This document shows positions 56,956-64,000 of a stretch of 64,000 nt of DNA, piece after piece. Under the pieces are notes generated by a model that did no database searches, was not told the origin of the DNA, and saw only the letters and a list, made by a program, of their open reading frames with translations. Source of the DNA: Xanthobacteraceae bacterium (lineage in GTDB: Bacteria > Pseudomonadota > Alphaproteobacteria > Rhizobiales > Xanthobacteraceae); assembly GCA_031291475.1 (NCBI GenBank), contig JARLIY010000132.1, positions 310,001 through 374,000 of the forward strand, given 5' to 3'. Each line of letters begins with the position of its first letter. Within the stretch, counting starts at the first letter, position 1. The position numbers were made by a program, and so were the translations under genes.

Positions 56956-58545
56956 CTACGACTCCAATTCGCGCAATTTGAACCGCTGAATCTTTCCGGT
57001 CGCCGTGCGCGGCAAATCGGGGCGGATGTCGATCCAGCGCGGATATTTCCACGGGCCGGCGCAGGTTTTCACGTGCACCCGCAAAGTTTCGAGCAAGCCG
57101 TCGTCGAGCGCATAGCCGTCGCGCAGCACGATGAAGGCCTTCGGCTTGATCAGGCCGTCGGCGTCTTCCTTGCCGATGACGGCGGCTTCGAGCACCGCTT
57201 CGTGCGAAGCGAGCGCCGCCTCGACCTCGAACGGCGACACCCACATGCCGCTGACCTTGAACATGTCGTCGGTGCGCCCGCAATAATGGTAATAGCCGTC
57301 CGCGTCGCGGAAAAATTTGTCGCCGGTATAGGTCCATTCGCCGACAAAGGTGCGGCGGCTTTTTCCGCGCTGGTTCCAATAGCCCTCGCCGGCGGTCGGC
57401 CCGCGCACGATGAGTTCGCCGATCTCGCCGTCGGCAGCTTCGTGGGCCTCCTCGTCGACGATTTTGAGCTCGTAGCCGGGCACCGCCTTGCCGGTGGTGC
57501 CGAAACGCACCGCGCCGGGCTGATTGGAGAGAAAAGTCTGGAACATCTCGGTCGAGCCGATGCCGTCGAGTACATCGACACCCGCCAGGGCGCGCCAGCG
57601 CTCGCCGAGATGTGCCGGCAGGGCTTCGCCGGCGGAGATAGCCAGCCGCAGACGGTCGGAGCCGGCGCCGCGGTTCATGTCCCGATGCGCCAAGAGCGAC
57701 GCATAGAGCGTCGGCACGCCGAAGAAGAGCGTCGGCCGGTGCTGGCGCATGATCTCGAACACCGCCTCGGGCGTCGGCCGCCGCGGCAGCAGCAGGGTGG
57801 TCGCTCCGACCGACATCGGGAACGCCATGGCGTTACCCATGCCGTAAGAGAAGAACAGCTTTGCCGCCGAGAACACGACGTCATCCTCGCGCACGCCGAG
57901 GACGCGTTGCCCCATCAGCCGCGCCGCGGCCATCAGCGTGGTGTGGATGTGCTTGACGCCCTTGGGCTCGCCGGTCGAGCCGGACGTGTACATCCAGAAC
58001 GCAACCTCATCGGACAGCGTCGGCGCCTTGAACACAGTTGACGATCCGCGCGCCGCGAGATCGCTGAAATCGCGCACGTCGCGGCCGCTGTCGGCGAACG
58101 CGGCCTGCTCGTCGGCGCCGGCGTTGACCAGGATCACGGTGCGCAGCCGCGGCAGGCGATCGAGAATTGGCAGAAGCGCTTTGGCGAGCGGGACCGCCGC
58201 GACGATGGCCGAGGCGCGGCTGTCACCGAGGATGTAGGCGTATTGGTCGGCGGTGAGCAGCGTATTGAGCGGCAGCACCACGATACCGGCGCGCACACCG
58301 CCCCAGAACGCGACCGGAAAATCCACGGTGTCGTACAGCAGCAGCGCGAGCCGCTCTTCCGGGCGCAGCCCGAGATCGCGGAGCGCCGCGGCAAACCGGC
58401 AGCTGCGCGCTTGCAGCTCGCCGTAAGTGAGCGAACGATCCGCATCGATGAAGGCGATTTTTTCGCCGAGGCCGCGCGCCACCGGCGTATCGACGAAATC
58501 CGTAACCGCGTTATAGGGCTTGCGCTGCAGCAGGTCGTCCAGCAT
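56956..58545 (-). CDS. Benzoate/4-hydroxybenzoate-CoA ligase
   Basis: An acyl-CoA synthetase of the adenylate-forming family that would activate benzoate or 4-hydroxybenzoate with ATP and CoA. MYTSGSTGEPKGVKHIHTTL is the P-loop-like motif. FFSYGMGNAMAFPMSVGATT, SAGEALPAHLGERWRAL and GIGSTEMFQTFLSN are features of the benzoate-CoA ligase subgroup (BadA/HbaA). WTYTGDKFFRDADGYYHYCG and the catalytic Lys in PRTATGKIQRFKLREL complete it. The product has 529 residues. It faces the reductase genes and would supply their substrate. Which ring acid is preferred cannot be read from sequence. Confidence 0.9.
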   Translation of the reverse strand: MLDDLLQRKPYNAVTDFVDTPVARGLGEKIAFIDADRSLTYGELQARSCRFAAALRDLGLRPEERLALLLYDTVDFPVAFWGGVRAGIVVLPLNTLLTADQYAYILGDSRASAIVAAVPLAKALLPILDRLPRLRTVILVNAGADEQAAFADSGRDVRDFSDLAARGSSTVFKAPTLSDEVAFWMYTSGSTGEPKGVKHIHTTLMAAARLMGQRVLGVREDDVVFSAAKLFFSYGMGNAMAFPMSVGATTLLLPRRPTPEAVFEIMRQHRPTLFFGVPTLYASLLAHRDMNRGAGSDRLRLAISAGEALPAHLGERWRALAGVDVLDGIGSTEMFQTFLSNQPGAVRFGTTGKAVPGYELKIVDEEAHEAADGEIGELIVRGPTAGEGYWNQRGKSRRTFVGEWTYTGDKFFRDADGYYHYCGRTDDMFKVSGMWVSPFEVEAALASHEAVLEAAVIGKEDADGLIKPKAFIVLRDGYALDDGLLETLRVHVKTCAGPWKYPRWIDIRPDLPRTATGKIQRFKLRELES

Positions 58546-58750
58546 GGAGCTGCTTCCCCCTCGTCCCCGCTCCTTGATTTGCCGCGTTCACCCGCGGCCC
58601 GGAGTGGCCCCCGATCGTTGGGCGCATGATAAGCGTTCGCCGCGCGCGGACAAACTGGCGCGCTGACAAAAGCGCGAACGCCGCCGGTTTCGTCCCGGCG
58701 GTCGCCCGCATTATCCCGGTGCGCAAGCGCCGTGGCGGTGCCGAAAGGCG

Positions 58751-59638
58751 TTACGCGCGACGCGTCGGGAAGAGGGAGGCTGGAAAATCCGCGGCATACC
58801 GGCGGCCGCGGTCAGGCGGCCGGTCATCCGGATGCGGTGCAAGATCAGGCTCGACCGCCTTGCGATAGAGATGCCAGGTCGCATGGCCGAGCACCGGCAT
58901 CACCACGGTCAGGCCGAGGAAGAATGGCAGCGAGCCGATCACCAGCAACGCGGCGACGATGAAGCCCCACAATGCCATCGTCAGCGGATTGGCGGCGACT
59001 ACGCGGATCGAAGTGAAAAGTGCGACCGCCGCGCCAACGTCACGATCGAGCAACAGCGGAAAGGAAACGGCGCCGATCGTCAGCGCCACTACGGCGAACA
59101 GGAAGCCGACGCCGGTGCCGACAACAATCAGCGTCCATCCGGCGGATGTGGTGAATACATCGTTGGCGAATTCGCCGATCGAGGCCGGCGCCGCATAGCC
59201 GAAGGCTGCGGTGTAGATCTCTTGAGCGACCGCGAGCCAAATCAGAAAGATCGCCATGAGCAGCAGTCCCAGCGCGAGGATCGCGCCGAACGAAGGCGAG
59301 TACAGCACGTCGAAGGCATGACTGGACGAGGTGTCGAGCCCGGCTTCCCGTCGGCGGCTCAGTTCGTAGAGCCCGATTGCCGCAAACGGTCCGATGAGGG
59401 CGAAGCCGGCGGCGAGCGGAAACGCAAGCGGCAACATGGAATAGCCCGAGGCGAGCGATATGAGCCACAGGCCAAGCAACGGATAAATGATGCACAAAAA
59501 CACGGCGTGGCTTGGCATCGCGGCAAAATCGTCGAACCCGAGCGCGAGCGCCTGAAACAAGTCGGCTGGTCCTACGCGACGGATCGTTGGGCTTACCGGA
59601 TGCGAGCTTGCGCCGACCAGAAGATGTGAAAGAGCCAT
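58751..59638 (-). CDS. DUF2189 integral membrane protein
   Basis: The 295-residue product from ATG 59638 has about six hydrophobic segments, including AVFLCIIYPLLGLWLISLAS, GAILALGLLLMAIFLIWLAV, WTLIVVGTGVGFLFAVVALT and MALWGFIVAALLVIGSLPFF. Between the first ones lies GFALIGPFAAIGLYELSRRRE, the hallmark of DUF2189. The C-terminal GHATWHLYRKAVE is also conserved. The family has no known biochemical function. GGGAGG sits about 6 nt upstream of the chosen ATG; the track's TTG 59653 would overlap that site. It follows the ligase gene by 205 nt on the same strand. No link to aromatic degradation is evident. Confidence 0.85.
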   Translation of the reverse strand: MALSHLLVGASSHPVSPTIRRVGPADLFQALALGFDDFAAMPSHAVFLCIIYPLLGLWLISLASGYSMLPLAFPLAAGFALIGPFAAIGLYELSRRREAGLDTSSSHAFDVLYSPSFGAILALGLLLMAIFLIWLAVAQEIYTAAFGYAAPASIGEFANDVFTTSAGWTLIVVGTGVGFLFAVVALTIGAVSFPLLLDRDVGAAVALFTSIRVVAANPLTMALWGFIVAALLVIGSLPFFLGLTVVMPVLGHATWHLYRKAVEPDLAPHPDDRPPDRGRRYAADFPASLFPTRRA

Positions 59639-59809
59639 GGATGCCTCCCTCAACGTATGTTCAATCGGACCGCGGGCCGCGCACCTATGACGGAGGCCGC
59701 GAAGTTTCCACCCGCAGCATCATGACAAAGTCGCGGCCTTAAGGCCACAAACAAGCATTGCCGCAGCCGGGCGATCTCTTCACAAGACAGTGTCTACCAC
59801 TCGAGTTTT

Positions 59810-60028
59810 TCAGTTGTGCGCTGCAACGAGGCTTTCATGCAACCCGGCGTAATCGTAGTAGCCCGGATAATACGGCCCTGGCCCGTCATAATAGTAAGGA
59901 CCCGGCGCGCCGACGCCGATGCCAACGCCGCCCGGCCCAGCATAGACGCCAATCTGAGCCATGGCCGGCACCGCGGTGGCGGTGAAAAGCGTGCCCGCGG
60001 CAACAAGCCCAATTGCGAGTTTCTTCAT
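59810..60028 (-). CDS. Small secreted glycine/tyrosine-rich protein
   Basis: A 72-residue precursor starts MKKLAIGLVAAGTLFTATAV and has a signal-peptidase site near AMAQ. The mature part contains GVYAGPGGVGIGVGAPGPYY, then a Y/P/G-rich repeat (PYYYDGPGPYYPGYYDY) and a short tail. Such tiny G/Y/P-rich exported proteins are common and uncharacterised in Bradyrhizobium-like genomes. The GGAGG ribosome-binding site fits the second of two adjacent ATGs (60028). The track's longer start adds a leader without conservation. It may be a surface or stress-induced protein; no function can be assigned. Confidence 0.72.
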   Translation of the reverse strand: MKKLAIGLVAAGTLFTATAVPAMAQIGVYAGPGGVGIGVGAPGPYYYDGPGPYYPGYYDYAGLHESLVAAHN

Positions 60029-60169
60029 CATTAGCCTCCATCGCGGGCTCGTTAAGTTCACCCACTTAGTGGAAAACGCGAAGGGGAAGAATGTTGTTCC
60101 GATTTTTGCGACAAGGTTCCGTTTCAAGAATGTGATGGAACAAGAACACGCATGCCGGCGGTTCCGCGC

Positions 60170-60202
60170 AAAAAAAGAGCGCCGGAAATTCCGGCACTCT
60201 TG
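60170..60202 (-). terminator. Intrinsic terminator of the pit gene
   Basis: Read on the minus strand, aagagtgccggaatttccgg, cgctctt and a run of seven T form a strong hairpin followed by a U-tract, 37 nt beyond the pit stop. It is the clearest rho-independent terminator in the window. Confidence 0.85.
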
Positions 60203-60238
60203 TGAGGAGGTGCAGCAGTCTGCGTTATTTCATGCGCT

Positions 60239-61858
60239 TTAGAAGATTGCCGAGAATGCCCAGTACAGCGTGCCGGAAATGACCATGGCTGCCGGCAGCG
60301 TCAGCACCCACGCCAGCGCGATATTGCGGATGGTCGAGAGCTGCAGTCCGGAGCCGTTCGCCGCCATGGTGCCAGCGATACCTGACGATAGCACGTGCGT
60401 TGTCGATACCGGTAATCCGTAAATGTCCGCGGCGGCGATCGTCGCGGCGGCGGTGATCTCGGCGCAGGCGCCTTGCGCATAGGTCAAATGCGTCTTGCCG
60501 ATTTTCTCGCCGACGGTGACGACGATGCGTTTCCAGCCGATCATCGTTCCGAGGCCGAGCGCGATCGCCACCGATATTTTGACCCAGGTCGGGATGAACT
60601 TGGTCGCCGCATCCAGCGAAAGCTTGTACGAATTCAGCGTTCTCACTTGGTCCGGGGTGAGGTCGCTCTCCTTGTCTTTCATGAGGAAGCGGATCGCTTC
60701 CGAGGCGAGATACATGTCGTTGCGGGCGTTGCCAACACTATCGACCGGCATTCTGGCAAGCGAGCCGTATTTGGTGACTTGGTCGGAAATATCGCGCACC
60801 AGCACGGCCAACGAGGGATAAGTGCCCTCATTGATGCTGTGGCTGGCGACATAGGCGGTTACAGCCGGACGCGGATTGCCGAGCACGCTAAAGCCCGACG
60901 CCTTTTGCTCGATCACGGTGCTCGCGGCCTGCGACCGCGTCGCGAAAATTTGCAACTGGTTGTCGGGCAAGGCGCGGTTGAGCGCATAGGCGGTCGGCAC
61001 GGTTCCGATCAGGATGAGCATGATCAGGCCCATGCCCTTCTGGCCGTCGTTGGAACCGTGGAAGAAGCTCACCAGGGTGCAGGTCAGGATCAGGATGCCG
61101 CGAATCCACCAGGGCGGCGGCTGATCGCCTTTCGGCTCGGCATAAAGCGCCGGAATGCGGATGATGGACCGCAGCAGCAGCAACAAGGCCGCGGCCAGCG
61201 CGAAACCGAACAGCGGCGAAAGCAGCAACGCTTCGCCCACTTCCTTGGCTTTCGCCCAATCGACCCCCGACGTGCCGCTGCGGCCGTGTAGCAGCGCGTT
61301 AGCGATGCCGACACCAATGATCGAGCCGATCAGGGTGTGCGAGCTGGAAGCCGGCAGGCCGAAGGCCCAGGTTCCGAGATTCCAGAAGATGGCCGCGATC
61401 AAGAGGGCGAAGACCATGGCGAAGCCGGCGTGGCTGCCGACTTGCAGGATCAGTTCGACAGGAAGCAGCGAGATGATGCCGAAGGCGACGGCGCCAGAGG
61501 AGGTCAAAACCCCCGCCAGATTGAACAGGCCCGACCAAACCACGGCAAAGTTCGCCGGCAGCGCACGCGTATAGATCACGGTCGCCACGGCGTTGGCGGT
61601 ATCGTGAAAACCGTTGACGAACTCGAAGCCGAGCGCAATCAGCAGCGCGACAAAGAGAAGGAAAAACGGCGCGTAACTCGTAACTTTGGCGCCGGTGGCG
61701 TCGATGTCGGTGTAGATGCTGTAGGCGACGAATAACAGGACGGCCGCGATAACGCCCCCGAAGATAATGCCGGTCAGTGGATTAATGGCGCCGCTAAGGT
61801 CCGGACCCTTACGGGCTGCGGGTTCTATAGAGCCGGGTAATATGGCGGCTTCACTCAT
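60239..61858 (-). CDS. pit: PiT-family inorganic phosphate transporter
   Basis: A low-affinity phosphate/metal-phosphate:proton symporter of the inner membrane. The two PiT repeats are visible as GFEFVNGFHDTANAVATVIY near residues 78-97 and AEITAAATIAAADIYGLPVS, followed by STTHVLSSGIAGTMAANG. The first repeat's partner motif is ASSSHTLIGSIIGVGIANAL. About ten membrane segments flank a central hydrophilic loop (about residues 310-430). At 539 residues it belongs to the long form of the family. A strong terminator follows. No DUF47/PhoU gene is adjacent, in contrast to many pit operons; the only DUF47-like protein is 45 kb away. Confidence 0.95.
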   Translation of the reverse strand: MSEAAILPGSIEPAARKGPDLSGAINPLTGIIFGGVIAAVLLFVAYSIYTDIDATGAKVTSYAPFFLLFVALLIALGFEFVNGFHDTANAVATVIYTRALPANFAVVWSGLFNLAGVLTSSGAVAFGIISLLPVELILQVGSHAGFAMVFALLIAAIFWNLGTWAFGLPASSSHTLIGSIIGVGIANALLHGRSGTSGVDWAKAKEVGEALLLSPLFGFALAAALLLLLRSIIRIPALYAEPKGDQPPPWWIRGILILTCTLVSFFHGSNDGQKGMGLIMLILIGTVPTAYALNRALPDNQLQIFATRSQAASTVIEQKASGFSVLGNPRPAVTAYVASHSINEGTYPSLAVLVRDISDQVTKYGSLARMPVDSVGNARNDMYLASEAIRFLMKDKESDLTPDQVRTLNSYKLSLDAATKFIPTWVKISVAIALGLGTMIGWKRIVVTVGEKIGKTHLTYAQGACAEITAAATIAAADIYGLPVSTTHVLSSGIAGTMAANGSGLQLSTIRNIALAWVLTLPAAMVISGTLYWAFSAIF

Positions 61859-61924
61859 GGAGGGCCGTCATTTGCTCGAAAGGGCCCCAACTTTGCGCGG
61901 GCTATGTGACAGGTAGATGAAAGG

Positions 61925-63769
61925 TTAACGGCTCAATTCGTGAAACCGCGCGGTGGTGAGGTCGACGACCTCGACGATGTCGTCTTCGCCGATCGGCAAG
62001 ACGAGCAATCTGACGAATGTGCCTTTATTGGCATTATCGGCGCGATACTCAAATCCGAGCTGCTTGAGCATTTTGACAACCGCTTGGTTGCGCTCAGTCT
62101 TTTGGTAGTTGACCGCGATGGTGCCGCCCGGGCGATCGGCGCTCAACTCCCGCGACAGCCAGGCAAAAAACGCCTGCTCGACCCGCTTGCGCTGGACCCG
62201 GCAGCTCATCATGAACGACTGCAGCCGCGCCAATTGGTGATCGACGACGCACATTCCGATGATGCCGTAGTCGCCAAAACGGTCTTCGCAGCGCAGCACG
62301 TAGGCTCGGTACTTCGAAGACGGCATCATCAGCGCCTGGATATCGTCGCGGGAATACTTGGTCCCAGACACATTGAGCTGATTGGTGCGCTGCGAAAGTT
62401 CATAGGCCCGCTCCGCTTGGCTCCCGGAGAGGTCGGAAATTTCCAGGCGGATTCGGCATTGGCGCAGGAACGTCAGGTAGTCGGCGCCCGAACCGGCAAA
62501 GCTTGCGTGGCGACGTTCCTCGGTCCGGTACATGGCGCGCCGCTTGGCGCTTTCCGGGGTTGCCGGCACGTCGAATAGCGGGCTTGTCAGCAAAGTCGGG
62601 ATATCGCTCGCCGGCAGCACGGTCACTTCGGAGAGCGTCTCGCCGACCTCGCCGCGCTCGAACGGCTGATCGTCGATGAAGACGAACGTATCCAACCCGA
62701 TGTCGAGCAGCTCGGCGATGCGCTTGATCGAGACGCTTTTGGGATCCCACCCGATCTGAGGAAACAGAAAATAATCGCGAATTTTTAACGCCTCCAGCGC
62801 CGCGAGCGTGGCGTCGGGATCGTTTTTGGTGGCGATCGACTGAAGGATACCCCGCCGGTCGAGTTCGACAATGGTAGCCAGGACGACCGGGTCGATGGTC
62901 AGGGACTCGTGGCCGTCTTCGGCAAGCGTGCCGCGCCAGAGCGTATCGTCGAGGTCCCACACGACGCATTTGGCGGTGCGCGTTTTGCGCGCGGACTTCG
63001 CATTGCCGGCAAGCGGCGTCTTGCCGCTCTTGTCTGCGACACGCTGAGGCGTGAAGCGAGCAAAATCGATCAATCCGAAAGTGATCTCGCGATCGATCGC
63101 GTCGCCGACGGGTTCGATTTGAATGAGAAACGGTTTGCGCAGATCGACCAGCGCGGCGATCTCGGCGTATGGCAACTCAAAACGGTTGTAGCCGACTTGC
63201 AGATCGAAGCCCGACTGCAGCAGTCCATTCTCGCTGGCGTCGACGAAAGTGACCGTCAGAGGCAGCGGCGGACCCGATTCAAGCCACGCTTCAACGACAA
63301 ATCCGTCGATGCGCTCCGGGCGCGAAGCGCTTAAGGGGGTGGCTTTCCACCGATTCCAATGTCTGGCGAATCGGGCGTAGATCGCGCGCGAAGGCGCAAT
63401 CGTGTTGATCAGCGAGGAAGCAAAACGGTCCAGACGTTCGCGAAAACGTGCGGCTCGCACCGGAAGGAGCTGGACGGAGCCCGTCCCTTCCAGCTTGGGC
63501 CACTTGCGGAATTTAATCCGGCCGAGCGCGACGGCGCCGACTGCCGCCTGTTCGATGCCGTTGGCAAAGCGACGGCAATGACCATCCCGGCGCGGCGTGT
63601 AAAATGCGCACGACGTATAACAGCTGGGATAAGCGCATTCCGAGCAGTGCTCGCCCCAGACGATCAGGCTTCGCGCCTCGATCCTGCTCGCCAATTCATC
63701 GAACTTCGCCAGTACGTCCGGTGGCAGCAGGATGGTGGCGCGGGTCGTGCTGTCGATGGTCTCGTACAT
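61925..63769 (-). CDS. FkbH-like HAD-IIIC protein with N-terminal cysteine cluster
   Basis: A 614-residue protein. Residues 42-65 contain five cysteines, C-X2-C-X4-C-X3-C-X10-C, in GEHCSECAYPSCYTSCAFYT...CRRF, which suggests a metal or Fe-S site. A beta-rich region follows (about 150-240). The HAD-IIIC domain begins at about residue 266, with the nucleophile in VVWDLDDTLW (Asp272) and FVFIDDQPFERGEV further on. A C-terminal GNAT-like domain carries YVLRCEDRFGDYGIIGMCVV, as in FkbH proteins that load glyceryl groups on carrier proteins. No carrier protein or polyketide gene is nearby. Relatives often lie in surface-polysaccharide clusters (recollection). The function is open. Confidence 0.82.
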   Translation of the reverse strand: MYETIDSTTRATILLPPDVLAKFDELASRIEARSLIVWGEHCSECAYPSCYTSCAFYTPRRDGHCRRFANGIEQAAVGAVALGRIKFRKWPKLEGTGSVQLLPVRAARFRERLDRFASSLINTIAPSRAIYARFARHWNRWKATPLSASRPERIDGFVVEAWLESGPPLPLTVTFVDASENGLLQSGFDLQVGYNRFELPYAEIAALVDLRKPFLIQIEPVGDAIDREITFGLIDFARFTPQRVADKSGKTPLAGNAKSARKTRTAKCVVWDLDDTLWRGTLAEDGHESLTIDPVVLATIVELDRRGILQSIATKNDPDATLAALEALKIRDYFLFPQIGWDPKSVSIKRIAELLDIGLDTFVFIDDQPFERGEVGETLSEVTVLPASDIPTLLTSPLFDVPATPESAKRRAMYRTEERRHASFAGSGADYLTFLRQCRIRLEISDLSGSQAERAYELSQRTNQLNVSGTKYSRDDIQALMMPSSKYRAYVLRCEDRFGDYGIIGMCVVDHQLARLQSFMMSCRVQRKRVEQAFFAWLSRELSADRPGGTIAVNYQKTERNQAVVKMLKQLGFEYRADNANKGTFVRLLVLPIGEDDIVEVVDLTTARFHELSR

Positions 63770-64000
63770 TGTCTTGTTCGCGCTCGCTCGCCGGGGCCAT
63801 GTATAAGGCGGACCCGGTGGCAGGGGTCCTACTAGTTATCGTTAACGCTACCGCGGCAGGCAGCGGCGGCCTTAACCGCAACGGCCAAATCCTGTCCGTT
63901 AACGATCAAAGATCGCTTAATGAAACTCCGATATAAGCATCGCCGTCCCGGCAGTATCGAGCAGAGCGCCTCGGCAGAGGGTTGCGATTTGGCTACGTCC
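63770..64000. other. Upstream region of the FkbH-like gene and window edge
   Basis: These 231 nt lie upstream of the minus-strand FkbH-like gene and should hold its promoter. From ATG 63920 a plus-strand frame (MKLRYKHRRPGSIEQSASAE...) stays open to the window end for 27 codons. It could be the start of a divergent gene, but it has no visible ribosome-binding site and is too short to judge. Confidence 0.3.

Overview
The window is a high-GC, gene-dense chromosomal segment of an alphaproteobacterium of the order Hyphomicrobiales (Rhizobiales). The closest resemblance is to Bradyrhizobium, Rhodopseudomonas and Xanthobacteraceae. This rests on recognised gene blocks (maf-coaE-dnaQ/secB, timA-mltA-smr, hslUV/hisB-hisH-hisA-hisF-hisE-coaA, rsmI-yraN-gshB, rdgB-rph, hrcA-grpE-dnaK-dnaJ-pmtA, urtABCDE-ureDABC), a PmtA methyltransferase, and an RpoH-type promoter of the alphaproteobacterial form. 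All assignments come from reading the sequence; no database search was run.

Layout. 0-5 kb: end of maf, coaE, dnaQ, secB, a Tim44-like protein, mltA, smr and a possible 48-aa ORF. 5-13 kb: the HslUV protease facing the hisB-hisHAF-hisE-coaA series. 12.7-16.2 kb: a two-gene unit on the minus strand made of a truncated pyruvate-phosphate-dikinase-like protein (ATP-grasp plus phosphohistidine domain, no PEP barrel) and a large PhoU/DUF47-like fusion. This is the best candidate here for an uncharacterised system. 16.3-26 kb: a hybrid histidine kinase, folE, a 3' scrap of comM, gshB, yraN, rsmI, an LppC-like lipoprotein, hemW, rdgB and rph. 25.9-27 kb: a small islet of a TetR regulator and a membrane protein sharing two palindromic operators, sitting between rph and hrcA. 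27-34 kb: the heat-shock block hrcA, grpE, dnaK, dnaJ, interrupted by a minus-strand secreted-protein/alkB pair. 34-39 kb: pmtA, a flavin reductase, pyrF, a frameshifted DUF1330 gene, dapB, gpmA between two REPIN-like repeats, and an AraC-MGMT fusion.

39-43 kb holds DUF2244, nth, creA and a DUF5939 cyclase among many copies of a G/C-rich palindromic repeat. Two of these copies lie inside the nth reading frame. 43-52.3 kb is a nitrogen-scavenging region on the minus strand: the UrtABCDE urea ABC transporter feeds urea to the UreDABC urease, and a near-consensus sigma-54 promoter lies upstream of urtA, which suggests nitrogen control. ureE, ureF and ureG are not in the window. 52.5-58.5 kb is an aromatic-acid module: a thioesterase, the three subunits of a 4-hydroxybenzoyl-CoA reductase (molybdenum/FeS/FAD, with the extra cysteine loop typical of this enzyme) and a converging benzoate/4-hydroxybenzoate-CoA ligase. 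58.7-63.8 kb: a DUF2189 membrane protein, a tiny secreted protein, a PiT phosphate transporter with a clear terminator, and an FkbH-like HAD protein with an unusual N-terminal cysteine cluster.

No rRNA, tRNA, CRISPR array, intact insertion sequence or prophage was seen. Most long antisense ORFs in the track are high-GC shadows of the genes listed.
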